The notes under the pieces are model-generated. The model had not been told where the DNA came from. It did not search any database and saw only the letters and a list, made by a program, of their open reading frames with translations. Positions 13,220-26,198 of a stretch of DNA of 64,000 nucleotides are shown here, piece after piece. A program made the position numbers and the translations under genes. The stretch is taken from the NCBI RefSeq assembly GCF_002999335.1, contig NW_020312624.1, positions 151,494 through 215,493 on the forward strand. Direction: 5' to 3'. This DNA is from Cyclospora cayetanensis (Eukaryota; Apicomplexa; Conoidasida; Eucoccidiorida; Eimeriidae). Position 1 is the stretch's first letter; each line of letters begins with the position of its first letter.

Positions 13220-13975
13220 ATGTCGAGTCTCTACAGGGGCCCTGCTTCTCAGGGGTTCCTCTTGCGTGAGCATCACCAGTCGTGGCGACTGCTTTTCCTG
13301 CTCTTCGTCTTGAGTCTTCCTGTTTCGTCCTCTTCGATCCCTGTATTAGGGCGGCCTTCTTCCCTCCCGGAGCCTCTAGGCACTCTCTCTGGAGCAGCCA
13401 CACGCTCAGCGATAAGGCCCTCCTCCCTCTCACTTCGAAAGCCGACACCAGCCTTCCTAGCTGCTGCCGTCAACTCAAAGCGCAGCAGTGGCGGCTCAGC
13501 CTTGAACCGGGTACTGCACTGCGGACTCCCGAGCGCCAGGAAGCGTCTCCTGCACGGCAGTTCAGTGCCTCATTTTGAATTTTTCCAGGGAGGCGTGACG
13601 CCCCTGCGGGCCGTTCTGGAATGCCAGCACCCCTTGGAATTCCCCTATAGCAGACGCGCACATGTTAACTCGGGGACCTCGAGCGTCTCTTCTAGAATCC
13701 ACCCTACACTCCATTTTTTAGAGGGGGCCTTCCTTGAACGACAGGGGGTTCTCATTGGTACAAGAGACTCGTGTGTCGCGGGAGGGCTCCCACAAGGATG
13801 TGGAAATACACCCAATGGCTCCCTGCATCTGAGGATGAGGGCACACGTGCATCGGGAGAGCAGGCTGGGGAGACCCCAATCACACAGGAAGGCCCTCCTA
13901 AGGAATCTTGCTACTCAGGCAAGTTTTGTAGAATCACATTCTTCGCCGATAATCATGGCCTCCTTAAAAATGTAG
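13220..13975 (+). CDS. Unrecognised ORF with signal-like N terminus
   Basis: A 251-codon frame opening with ATG in a GC-richer island. Residues ~23-38 form a hydrophobic stretch (RLLFLLFVLSLPVSSSS) of the kind seen in signal peptides, followed by a Ser/Arg/Lys/Pro-rich, acid-poor segment. In apicomplexans that layout can be a bipartite apicoplast-targeting leader; this is inference. No catalytic or structural family is recognisable downstream, and the last third reads like random translation, so the true gene may splice out before 13975. A second frame open from 13771 to 14178 overlaps it. It is not conclusively coding. Confidence 0.35.
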   Translation: MSSLYRGPASQGFLLREHHQSWRLLFLLFVLSLPVSSSSIPVLGRPSSLPEPLGTLSGAATRSAIRPSSLSLRKPTPAFLAAAVNSKRSSGGSALNRVLHCGLPSARKRLLHGSSVPHFEFFQGGVTPLRAVLECQHPLEFPYSRRAHVNSGTSSVSSRIHPTLHFLEGAFLERQGVLIGTRDSCVAGGLPQGCGNTPNGSLHLRMRAHVHRESRLGRPQSHRKALLRNLATQASFVESHSSPIIMASLKM

Positions 13976-16900
13976 TGTATGCACACCCTTTTTGTGGGCT
14001 GCTCTTGTTCCTGGAAGCCATTCGTTTGTTGTGCTTGCGAGGCTGTAAGTCTTTGAGATTGTTGGTTTTAAAACATGAAACTAAGGGTTTAAAAATGCTT
14101 CTCCGTGGATCCTCTTGGCTGTGCGTTTATTGCGCTCGTCTTATTTCGCTTGTGCATGAAAGTCAAAGCTTCCCATGAACATGGGGATCATCAAAAGACA
14201 CAACTGACCGGTTCCACCCTGCGCAACATGCTGTGACCCTGCAGCCTTTCCTGTGCTCAACAGTGAAACGGGCATATCTATCTCACACTATGTACTGGGG
14301 CAAAAGAACGTATAGAAACAACACGAAACGCATTGAAAAAAGGTCAATAGGCCTACTAGATGGCTCCCTATCACCGCTATGAACAACTTTTCGGGGACAG
14401 GGGACGCATTGCCTTTTTGTAGCCGTCACGCTCTAACGCATATAAAGACTCCACCGCTTACGTGCATCTGAGAAGGGAAATACAGTCAAGAGCCATAAGG
14501 ATTGATATCTGTCGATCTACGCTTGGCCTGAGTGCCACGTATGTGGCTTTTTTATTCTGTGTGAATGCAGCTCATAAGACACGGCAGCATCGTAACAACG
14601 GCCGCTCGAGGAAAGGCGCTGTGCAGCTTAATGGACTCCAAGCTTCTCTTGGCAAAAAGAGGGGGTCTCCATAACTACAGGAGGGCCCTGGGATTCTTCT
14701 ATGATAAAAAGCTTACTAGGGAGCTGTTTAAACAGGTGAAACATCACCACAAACGCAGCAATGGGCAGATTAATTCATGGCCTTCAAGTTAAGGGGGTTG
14801 GAAACGACGTCCTGCAGTATTTGTGGACATCAGAAAGTTATGAATACTGAATGCAAAGTCTATGGGTGTGGAACACAGCAAGCGTCCCTTGTGACCGCCA
14901 CACTAGACTCTAAAAGCGCTTTATTCCCACCTAAATGGTCATTAGGTAAGCCGGAAACAACCTATTGCTACAGGTGCCCCACTTGGACTTCACAATGCTG
15001 CCTCTGTCCTTCTTGCACAGGCCCCCCATCGGTTCGCGCGGAGGGAAAACGGCTTCTGTAGGAGGAGGCGTCTGCCCTTTCCCCGTCTGGGAGATGCTGC
15101 GAAAATATGCAAAGTAGAACTAATCGATTGAAACCCTAAGCCAATTATTTTCTGCTTTTTGTGTGCGGCGTTCAAAGTTGTTTGGCTTGAGGTATCGTAG
15201 CGCTTTTATGTGTGGTTTTCAAAGGGAGACAATGAGCCTCAAGTGTAGGTTAGAAGTCTGGTAGATGACCATCAATTGATTGTTCTGAAAAGCCCTCTCT
15301 CGGCTGCCGGTGCCTTTACGCGCCTCACAACGTATAGACATGAGGGGAAAGAGGGGAGCTGCGGTGCATGTTGCAGCATGCTTTGAGCACCCTACGGCCA
15401 TTCAGTGTACCCAGTTCCGCAAAGCATGCTGTAGCACGCAGACAGTTAGCGTTCTAGCCTACAGCACCAAACTAATCACCTCTGATCTTTGATATTGGCC
15501 TTTCCGGAGGGCCATACCAACCAGTTGACTCATGACTATTTGATAGAGTATACGGGTGCAATAAGATCTGAAGTGTACCCGTTGGCCCGCTGTAGGCACG
15601 GGGTCTCATGAATCCGTTGGGGCTCTAATGAGTAGAAGGAAAGCTGAAATTTTGGAATGTTGGGGCATCGTGGAATACCACATCTGATAAAGAGGGGGCC
15701 CCCCCACCACAGAGATGGAAAGCAAAAGCTCATATGCGGCATCCAGGTTTTGCGCGTAGCTCCCTTAAAAGGCTGGAGCGACGAACTCGTACTTCGTAAA
15801 GGGCTCCACCTTGGGGACTAGCTGCAGCCGTCCAAGGCACGCGTAAACTCGTACAACTACAGTCGCTATGCTAAACTGTGGACTAGTAAATATGGACTGG
15901 ACAGCGTGTCCGTTGAAAGATCTTATTCTGTTGTGTGAGGTTTATTTTGATAAAATAAGACTCAGTGCTGTGTGTGTCTGTACCCTAGAAGCTGTGTAAA
16001 ACTAGCTGTGAATGGCCGGAGTGATTTATGTGCTGCCACACGTCCCCTCAAAGCTGCACGCCACCCCGACCCTGAGGAGCGCGGAACAAGGGGAAGGCGG
16101 GAGTTCTATTGAAACTTCCAATAAATTTGTAAGAAGTCTGCATCGAGTCTGGGGGTGAGTGGCTCCTGAACGTAGGCTTGGATGGAATGTTACACCTACA
16201 GAGTGCTGGAATACCCATGCGTTGAAACTGGCGTCGTATTCTCATGTAAAGTCCTCGCGGCAGAGGGCTCGACAGGCTCAGGGATGAAAGTGAAGGAAAG
16301 CGAATGCCCGAAATAGGAAGCCTTCGCAATTCTGGCCCAGGTTTTGCCTCTTGTATGTGGCTTAAAGTGTCTCCCTACACAGACAGTTTCGCGTTACGCA
16401 AACAAGAAAGAAGCTACATTAGACTAGCACCAGGGGCGGCATTTAAAGTGTGGGTGTAGAAGGTCCCTATGTGCAACAGACTGATATAGTTTCATCATTT
16501 CTCTTAGTTTAGTAGCTGCTGGAGACGGAAGACAACATTTCTGTAGAGTCCTGTGATGGTTGCTCCAGTACTTGCGAGACAGCGAACCGCGCGTTGTATT
16601 GCTCATCGGCATTCTGAAGAAGGCATAAGTTGAAGAGCAGTGAGTTAGACACAAACAGCAAAAGTGGGGAAAGGCTGAATGAGGGACTGGCTGGTCTCTG
16701 TTGGGGCTGCCTGAGGGCGGCCCGCGGTCGTTTCAATGTCTCGCCACACTACAGAGCCTTCAATTGTTTTAATCAAACTTCTTGGTTTTCTTTGTTTTTT
16801 GATGATGCTGTTTCATCCACAAAATTTTGCTTCGTGTACATTTCTCTATTGTTGAGCTGCCGCACCGTCACAAAGCACGGCAGTAATGTTACACAATAGC

Positions 16901-17506
16901 AAAACTGCCAGCTCTTGATGTTTCCGGTGCGATGTCCTAATTCATTTCCAAGTAGCAGCAAATTTCAATGAACCCTTGTACGTAAGAGCATTTCAAAGGG
17001 GATAATCGCATAGATCGGATTCCTTTGACTGCAACTACGCAGCACAGCCGACTGGTTCTCCCTGGCGATCTTCTGCCACCAGTGCTGAGAGATGTAATAA
17101 GCTCCACGTCTTGCATGTTTCAGGTCATATCGCATTCCCTTGAGTGTATTGTAGCGGCTCCACGACTCTGTATGCTCCGATTACCGCACCCTAGTGAACG
17201 CACTGTCTGACAAACCGCTATCCTTTTTCGTCGTAGCCTCGACGTCGAACTGCCACCAGCGTAAGGCGTCAGGATTTGTCCAAGTGTGGATGGGATCCAG
17301 CTCAGCCAACCGTAGTATGAGACGGCCTAAAGGCGCCCACGAAAATCAGCTGCGAAGGGATTACAAGGTTTAGACATACAGGAAAAGGGTTAAATGCAAC
17401 AAAGTAAAGCTACGCGAGAAATAAGACCCTGCACTACGCTTATAAGACACAGTCGGAATCGTGGGGAGAAATCAGGACTGGAGAGGCGCGATAACGTTTA
17501 TGGGGA
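13976..17506. other. Region without a confident gene
   Basis: A minus-strand stretch near 16508-16625 could be a last exon: a pyrimidine-rich acceptor followed by NADEQYNARFAVSQVLEQPS and a stop near 16509. No upstream exon was found. A plus-strand frame at 14573-14672 is Lys/Arg-rich but unassignable. The bases just before 17507 should hold the SF-assemblin promoter and 5' UTR. Confidence 0.4.
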
Positions 17507-19824
17507 ATGTCTTCTGTTCCTGAACTCAAGTCAGATCGGCTGCGCATGCAGCTGAGTACAGTTGGAGAGAGATTTGCGGGCTTCAAATCAAGTATTGCTG
17601 ATGACTCGCGGAAAAGGAGACAAGTGGATGAGCAGCGATACCAGGCAGGCGCTTTACTGTTTATGCCTTACCGCAGCGATCTAGTTGCCCATCTCCTGCC
17701 AGTGTTTCCTTTTTCACTGTCCATCATTCGCTTTTCCATATCCTAGCCCTGCATCTATCACATTCCTGTATAGCCTGGGCATATGCAGTGCCATTTAAAT
17801 GGCTATATCTATATATATGTATACTTATCTTACAACGCTCACAGGCACAAATACGATGAGGCAACTGTCGTGTTTTCTCTTCCCCCATCTGCACAGGAGA
17901 TAAGGGACTCGATCGTTGCTGTAGAAAAGACCTTAAACCAAGAGATAAAGCGGCGGGTTGATGCCAACAAGGCTCTTCAGCAGATTTCTGAGCAAACGGC
18001 GAACGAAATGCTGGAGAGGCTCCAACTGAGAATCGTCAAGTACATCGAAAGCCTTACGGTACATCCCGTATAGACCTCGCATGAACCATGAACTTTTGTT
18101 CGCTCTTTTTGTCACTTGAGCGGCTCTTAAGGTAGTCTTTTTGTGCTCGTTTATATGACTTCTTCTATAGCCGCCCGTTGGGGGCGCAGAATGTGCCATT
18201 GGGCTGTGCTGCATGGACGCAGCATTGCATCATTCCGGGTGTCTGTGCATGAGCCTCCATGTGGGCACACTAATTAATACAAACCATGCTGATGTGGCCG
18301 CTGTGGTGCACCCCAAAAGAACTCCAGCATGCTATGTACCGCGTGGCATGGGGCGTTGGATGCATGTGCATACACTGCAGTTGTCGTTGAGCGCTCGAAC
18401 TGATGGCAAATGCACAGCCATCGACATCTGCGTGCTCTTAGGCATCTATGGACATGCTGATAACGCGATGCGAAAGCTTGGAACAGGGCCTAGCGCAAAT
18501 GAAGGGAGAGATTCCCAGTAAACTGGCGGTAAGCTGAGGGAGGGTGGCATCCGTTCGGCTTGGTCCCTCCCTTTATGGTGGCGCGGACCTTGCTTTTGCC
18601 GTGCATGGAAAGAAATAAGATATACGTTAGAAACAAGTCATTAAGGGGCATGTGTAAGCGGTAGAAGCGGTTCGCAGCTGATACAAAAAACAAAAGCTAC
18701 TTTACTTGGCAGTGCAATTAGCTGCGCCTCCTTGTTATGGGGTGCTGGCCATATGTGCCCGGTCTTAAGGTCTCGCTCGCTATTGGCTTGTGGCATTTTG
18801 CTTCCTTTTTAGCACGACTTCGCCACGCTGCAGAAAGACGCCGTGGCTCTTCGCCAGACATTTAAGACCGAACTCAAAAGCAGGAACGACAGGGACACCC
18901 TTGCATGCAAAAAGTTGGGCGAGCTTCAGCTTCTTATTGACTCCAAGTTTGAGGCTGAAATTGCAGTGCGGCAGGAACAACTGAACCTCATCAAGAGGGA
19001 AGTCGAGAGGCTTGTCAAGTAAGCTAGCACTTGTCCTTACGCGCCGCCACATCCACTGTGTCACTGACTTCAAGGCGCCAGTCTACGTTCAACCGCTTTT
19101 CTCTGGACTTTGAATTTTCAGTTTCGTCTGATGTAGGGATGCTTTCTTTACCCTGAAATGCTGGGCTTCCCTGAGGGCTGCCGCTAGGGCTGTTGGTGCC
19201 ATCCCCATTAAGATACATTTAGATGGCTCCTGTTTGCCCTTTCCGCTCTTCCATTTTGCCCAGGGGCGACGAAACTCAAGAGCAGTTTCACGCCTTCATC
19301 ATGGAAGAGTTAATGTCCCTAAAGAATGGCCTTGCACTCGCAACGCAGGCAAGGGAGCAATCAGACGACGAAATCATACAGGTACATATAAATCTATCCA
19401 CCCAGCGATCCTTTAATCAACATCGAAAAGTTGACTTTGCGAATAAGCGCATAGCCAGCTACGCAGACGGATGGGTCGTTTGGTTACTGCCTGAGTCCCC
19501 CGTATGTATATTGCACTCTGCTGGTTTTTACGGGCACACGTGGGTAGCATCCTGGTTTTCGGTGAAGATGTATGTGCTCCTTTTATCATGGAGACCATGT
19601 TAAAATACGCTTTTGCGGATGAGTATACTTTAGTTTCTCTGTGTGAGTCGCTCATGAGTGGCCCCTATAAGCACAACAGCAAACAGTGTGCATCTGCTAC
19701 TAAGGAACTATGCTTTTGATTCTTTAGAAAGGTACGAAAAGCGTGCTATCGATTTGTGATTCAGGCAATTAATCAATACACCACAGCTCTTCAGAAAGGT
19801 CTACGAACGATAAATGCGCTATAA
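17507..19824 (+). CDS. SF-assemblin (striated fibre assemblin / beta-giardin family)
   Basis: Six exons: 17507-17644, 17897-18058, 18442-18528, 18813-19018, 19264-19381, 19765-19824, coding 256 residues, the usual size for this family. The protein is almost entirely coiled coil with heptad-like charged residues: RLRMQLSTVGERFAGFK at the N terminus, EIRDSIVAVEKTLNQEIKRR in exon 2, HDFATLQKDAVALRQTFK in exon 4, and AINQYTTALQKGLRTINAL at the end. SF-assemblins form striated flagellar-root fibres in algae. In Toxoplasma they make the fibre linking centrosome and apical complex during daughter budding; the same role is likely here. Intron 1 appears to use a GC donor (CAG then gcaggc at 17645). 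All exon phases agree. Confidence 0.93.
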
Positions 19825-21585
19825 GCCTCTTCTCGAGGTCTCGGTCTCCCTTCCCGATTTACAGTGCAAATGTGTGCATGTATCTTGTTCTAGCATAGCA
19901 CTTTGTTTACTTGGTGCGGTAAGAAATGCCCTTTAGCAATTTTTTGTCCTTTACCGGCAAGAACTCTAATCGCCATAGCACTCTTGATGAGGGCAGGACA
20001 CAATGCTTTTTTTCGATGGAATGGTCTACTGAGCCAGCGCTGCACTCTTTTACCTCTGGATAAAGGCGAATTAAGTATAATACACATAAAAGCTTCATCT
20101 ACAAAGAAGCACAGTAAACGCAGCTGCGTGGAAACACTGGATGCAGCAAGCAACATGACAAAATAGCAACACGACTAACCTACACTCCATTTAGAGAAAA
20201 TGAACTGTACTCCACACAGGCAAATTGAATAACTCCTCTTTTATAATATAGTACAGATTATCAGATGCAAGGCCTTGCTGCTTTTGGCGTAACAGTTCCT
20301 AGGTTCTCCAAAAGGCCACCCTCGGCAAAAAGTTTGTTCAAAGCATGACCTCATTGCTTGTGAGACGTGCGCTTTGAAGAGTTTCGTCCTGTGTGTATCT
20401 TCACCCCGCATTCTTAAAACATGAAGAAAGCATCTTATACAGCTCATACCTAACAGGATCTTAACTATATACCTTTTGTAATTGCAACTACCTGTGCATA
20501 TCTAGGGCTGACACAATAGGGTGTGCCGAAGGATGTTAGAGGAAAAACGCAGCGCAGTCTGCAATACACATGGAAAGTTTCTTGTTGACATGCTCGAGTT
20601 CCCCTCACACGAGGCTCCGAATAATACATATCTGTTAATTTCTTTCCGTCGTCCCTACCCTTAAAGGTATTGATATATATACATATATGCTGCCCACACA
20701 GTAGAGTCGATGTGTTAAATCTTGCGCGTACTATGCCGTGCTGCACTGAATTAGAGCAGAAGCCCTGTAGGATCTAGGATAGGCTCACTATCGTCTTAGC
20801 CCTGCCGCTGAAAGAACAGGAGAATTGATCGAAACGGAAACATAAGGCGAAACTAGGGCACATCCATCTGCAGAAATAACTGTATTCTTTGTCCCATTCC
20901 GGTAGCAAAACTATACACAACGCTTTGTTTCTGTTCTCCAAAGAGAACAATTTACTTTGAATATCTATTAACCTCTGAGCCTAACCTCCTTTTTTTGCCG
21001 TTTTAAATGCATGGACTGCTGCACGTCGGCAGCACCTTGACAAAACACGTTTGAGGAACGAAAAAAGAGTGATACTTTCTACATTTTGGCTTATTTTGTT
21101 TTAAAAATCATAAAGCCTGTGCTAATCTGCTTTAATAGGTGTACTTCAAGAAATTTCTCTCACTGAGAGGGCTTCCCTAACGGCCAACAAGCCATGGCCG
21201 ACAGGACAAATCGAGTGACTGTAGACGTACTTCGTGAACGCGCTCCAAACAAAGGCTCCAGAACAACCAAACTGCCCCCTTTTGTTCCTTAGATGATAAT
21301 TCATTCTTTAATCTGGATACTCTGAGCACGGCGCATGCGCATTAGTAGGTTTGCTTGCCCACGCCCCATTTTGGCTGTGCGACTCACTGGCGCCGCTTGG
21401 TGGCGGATGTCCTTCTGCTGCCTCTCACCTTTTGTATTTGTGGCTTTGGAGAAGGTTTTGTTGAAAAGAAAGTGTACAAGTGTAATACAGTTAACCTTTC
21501 GCTCTGAACTTCTTCCTCCCCTAGTTCTACTTTATTAAGGAACCTCAAGGACGCAAGAGCGATACTCGACAAGGAACAGGCAGCC
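19825..21585. other. Intergenic region and possible upstream exon
   Basis: AT-rich, without a recognisable gene. The end (21525-21585) is an open stretch behind a good pyrimidine-rich acceptor at 21524 that reads in frame (NLKDARAILDKEQAA) into the next gene, so that gene may have further N-terminal coding sequence here. No matching upstream exon was identified. Confidence 0.4.
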
Positions 21586-22834
21586 ATGGAGCAGTCTGCT
21601 TATCCATCGCCTTACCCGGCTTACACGGAGACTTACCTCACTCCTGACGGGTATAATCATGGTAAATGATACAAAAAACACGCAAAACAGTTCATCGCAG
21701 CACCAAGAGCCGCAATATCCGCGACAACCTCTGTCGCAACAGCCTAACCTGTCCGTTCCCTCTTTCCTTCCTTCATTGCGGTCCATGCCATCGTCCATTT
21801 CAGTTTCATGCAAGTACATCCAAAATGATGAAGGGCGGAAGAGAATTCCTTGCCCATGCCGCATTCATCTAGGTGCCTTACTGGCCGAACCCGGAGTCTC
21901 CTCGACCAATGTTGTGCTCTTCAGTGATCGAGGCACTGAACCCCGCGCTCTTTGACCAAGCTGTGTTCTGCATATCTAATAAAGTTTCCTCTGTAGACGT
22001 CAAAATGTGAACAGCCTATTTCCTTCATGGTTTCCTTCCTCTCTTCGTTCGAAGCGGCTGCACTTTCCCCCGTTTTCTATTCCAAGTTCACCGTTTCTGT
22101 GTGTATTTCTCTCTGTCTTTCTGTCTGTCTGTCTATCACCTCTACCGCTTATTGTGCGCTGCCTTCTGCATTTCCTGTCTGAGCTTTTACTGTGGACAGC
22201 GGACTTTCTGTCGTCGCCGCTTTGCACACCTCCCCCCCATGGCTCGCATGTTATAACTACATGCTTTGCACGATTCCTTCCTGAACCATCCATCCAGCCT
22301 TTCCCCATTTTCCGGGTGTCCAAACAAGACACGATTGGCCTAAATATGACTCTGGTTGCCTTTTGTGCCCTTGTGTTTGCAGGCGGCAACATGAACAACG
22401 GTCTGCAAATGAACGCCATGGCGTATTACGCCGGGGGCCCAGACCCCTCGCTATCTTGTGCTCCCTCCGTGGGCTCCATGATCAGACAAGGCAATGAAGT
22501 AGAAGTCCACAGATTCGATCCCACGCCTGTATACAATTATCAGCCGTCCTGCGCTCCCCCGCTCTACCAACCGGCCCCAGCGACCTACGGTTCCATGTAC
22601 ACGGACCCCAGCATGCAGACTTTCTCGCAGGCTTTCGAAGGAAACTTTCCTTTCTATGATACTCTCGCAAACAGCGGGATGCCTCAGGGCTATCATATAG
22701 CGATGCAGGGCTTTCCCGAGGCCGTAGAGGCGAGAAAGGCCATCAAGAAGCAAATTTCGACGCCCGCTGAAATGATCCAGAAAGCTGAACAGAAGAAACC
22801 ACAGCAGAGAAGAAGACCAATTGCCTGCTGTTAG
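21586..22834 (+). CDS. Small Tyr/Pro/Met-rich protein ending in Cys-Cys
   Basis: Two exons, 21586-21661 and 22383-22834, coding 175 residues. The ATG has a strong context (G at -3 and G at +4). The N terminus is Tyr/Pro-rich (MEQSAYPSPYPAYTETYL). The middle is rich in Met, Gln, Tyr and Pro. The last ~45 residues are basic and probably helical, ending RRRPIACC. A terminal Cys pair beside basic residues suggests palmitoylation and membrane attachment, as in many inner-membrane-complex and pellicle proteins of coccidians; this is inference. Small pellicle proteins such as PhIL1 are a possible comparison that I could not test. Coding sequence may extend upstream to 21525. Confidence 0.65.
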
Positions 22835-24299
22835 TTGCTCAGCAAACTGAGCAGCGACAGCCACACAGAGCTACAAACAAATTCATATATGTGTAAATAT
22901 GTGAAATTGTGTCTAATCTATGCATTTCTGCACGCTCTGCGCCTGAGACCACTCCTTTCAGGCCGCGCGAGAGGAGCGATTCCTCAGAGGCACATGCATA
23001 CAGCCAACTGATTTGCCTCTCATAGGTGAGGTCTCTCAGGACACCCTCCTACTCGATTCGACGCAGCAGAGGCCTCACCCCTTACAGGCCTCCAGAGGGC
23101 TCCTATACAGACGCGTCTACTTTGCACAGAATATCATGCTTTTTCCACGCTGTATGCGCAAATTGCTAGCAGCTTGAGCCCGATGCACTTCATCCACGGC
23201 GTAGCCGTCAGTGCGCTAGGAAACACTACAGCTCAGAAGGGGCTGCAGCCCTTAAAGATATCTCTTGCTGCCTCACTGGACCCCCTCAGCAGGCAGCAAC
23301 AGACCATCAAGGCCTTGCAGCAGCTGCTTTGTTGGCGTTCCGGCTCCCGTTCACGCACCAGAAGAATCGTTTCTAGTATAAAGAAGCAACTTGCACATCC
23401 GAAATAGTGTATGATGGCGTACTTGCCTCCGCTCAGGTGTAAGATTGGTCTTCAGTGCTCTACCAAGCCTAATTCCGAATCCTTGTGGATAACTCTGCCA
23501 TCTAAAGCTCCGCGCTTCCATTTGCCAAACTATGCAAAGGGAGTCCTGAGGGGAACTGTGATGAATACAACACGGGCTGAAATATAGCCGACGCAACGCC
23601 CCTCTCATGGTCTTTACACGCAGAGCATTCGCCCCGCCCCCACACAAAAGTAACAATACGCTCAAGGAATTTCATAGGCGCGTTGCGAAAATGACTTCCC
23701 GCCCTCCGTGCTTGGCCCGATAGCCTTAGCATAGGGCCCTCTTGCTAAAGAAGAGGAACATGGCGGCCGGGGCACGAGCAGCTGCAGCTTCTGAACACTC
23801 CGGGGATGCACTTGCACAAAACAGGTGCACACTAGACCACCTCCACCACACATTATTAGGTGCAGAGTGGTCACATATCTAGGGCATGCAGCTGGACCCG
23901 CCATGAGATGCGTTGCGCGTACGAAATTTCATTTGGATAGCCGGTCAAAGTTGAATGCAACATCGAATAAATATAATCCCTCACATACATATTGCCCCTC
24001 TACAGTGTATCCCTGGCCTCCACTATTCGGGCGCTTCGGGTGTCTTCTCGGGAGAGGCATCCATCAGGGCATGCATGGGCCGCCCCGACAGAGACAGGGA
24101 ACACATTCCTAACAAGAGGAAAAGTGATCGATTTTAAGGCTCGGAGGCACCGAATTCGCATGCGCTGTGCTCCCAAGAAGCCGTGCACATAGCAGCCTCT
24201 GGGGGCCACGTGCAAATCTTCGGTTCAAATGAAGAGTCCAAAAAAGGCTCACTACATGCACGCGCGTTACTGTGCGCCTTTAGCAGCGTTAGGGGAGCT
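22835..24299. other. Convergent intergenic region
   Basis: Lies between the 3' ends of the Cys-Cys protein gene (plus) and the bisphosphatase gene (minus). It should contain both 3' UTRs. Open frames here are short and without motifs. Confidence 0.5.
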
Positions 24300-26131
24300 C
24301 TAGAAACTCTCAAACTTTTTAACTTCCTCCTCGGTTCCGCAACAGAAGGGCGTGCGATGATCCATTGCTTGCAGGGGCTGCGCACCAAACCACACACTTT
24401 GATCGCCCCGAGTACCACCCACCCCGAACACTCATGCACGTTGTAACGACTGAAGGATGCCTACGGAATGATTTTACCCATGATGAAACACACGAGAATC
24501 CTGATCGTGCGCTTCCGAAAACGCTAAAGAGGCGGCACACTGGAGGCGTCCAGTTCAGATTGCAACGCAGTGCCCCTGGAAATGCGATTTTTCGACCCTT
24601 CACCCAAATGCATGAAATTCTCTCCACGCGAGCGACCCCCTCAGCGTCAAACCATGAGACGTCTCGCACACGCTACTGCAACCTTCCACCGCTCCCACCA
24701 GGCCCCAAAGGCCGCCTTCAGACGGCGTGAACTCCCCCACTTCCCCCTTTCCCCCCCCAAAACGTGCTCCATTCGCTACCCCGCCTCTGATGCGCTTGCA
24801 GTTACGTACAACGTCAAGAGCCGATCCACTGCCAGTGCTCGTAGCGCCTCCAGCCGCTTCGACAAGGAAGGCGATGGGAGCAACCTCATAAGCCAATCGC
24901 AGCTTCGCGGGAGCCGCAGGACTCGCAGGATTGCAAAAGACGCCTTGGCTCTTAATGAACAGCTGATACACATCCGGCCCAATGCCTCCTGCGGACAGGT
25001 GAAGGTACACACGCGCGGAGTGGCGAGACAGACAGAGAAGGAGAGACAAATGAACGGCGTGGCAGAGAGAGAGAGAGACAAATGAACGGCGTGGCAGAGA
25101 GAGAGAGAGACAAATGAACGGCGTGGCAGAGAGAGAGAGAGAGATGGGCAGCACACGCTACTCTTTCCCCCATAACGAAAAAAAGCACACGATAAGATCG
25201 AGGCCTTTTCCACGCAGCGGAACTGGCCAGACAGAAAAGAAACTGCGCCGCTTTGCGGATTCTTTGAATTGTGCATTGAGAAGGTCACCGTCTCACCCGT
25301 GTAGCGAAGTGTGAGACGGTCCTTCATCCACTGCTGCAGCAAGGCGTTGTAAGCGGGCAGATCCTGCGCTGCTCTGAGATTGGCGGGCGAGAATATCTTT
25401 GCACCCGTCTTCGAAATCGTGCAGGGGCTCTTAACGACCACGGGAGACTCCCCGCTGCTGTCAGCCAACTGCAAGTCAAATGTATGGCCGCAAACAGAAA
25501 GCAGCGCTGTTGTACGCGGTCCGTAAATAACCAACAGGGAACAAACCTGCTGTCTGCCTGAGAAGATCAGCCGTCACACGGTCTACTTTGCACACATGTG
25601 AACATACATATATACACATGTCAATATATGTATATACATACATATATACACGGGTCAGTATATAATATGTACATGGACATGTATACATCTATAGAAACAT
25701 GTGAATATAAATGAGATACACATGCGAATACATTTAATACATACATGTCCATATATATATATATATTGTATATATACATGCATGCACATTAGGAGACAGA
25801 TCGACAGGCAAAGGGTCGAACGCAGCTGGTGTTTTTGTATAGGCCGTAGGGGGTGTTTTTGCACGACCTGTTGCGCCGATGAGGGTGTTTTCGCCGTTCC
25901 AATTTAAACCCTTTTGTCCAACTTGCCAGATGCCGAAGATGGAGGCGACTGCCCAGTTGCAATCAACAATGCTGCTTCCATCCAAAGGATCCCAGCACAC
26001 CACTAAGGAACCTTCTGCGTTCATCTCCTGAGAGAGCAAGCCGCCCGCATCCCCAAGGAGCACACACGCACGCGCATATGTGCTCATTCGCATGCACGCA
26101 GGCTGCATCTCCAGAGGGCAAGCACTGAAAC

Positions 26132-26198
<67 letters not shown>

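Noticed and set aside
25034..25145. Short direct repeats resembling a CRISPR array
   Set aside because: The copies are contiguous with no unique spacers, in a eukaryotic intron; this is a minisatellite.
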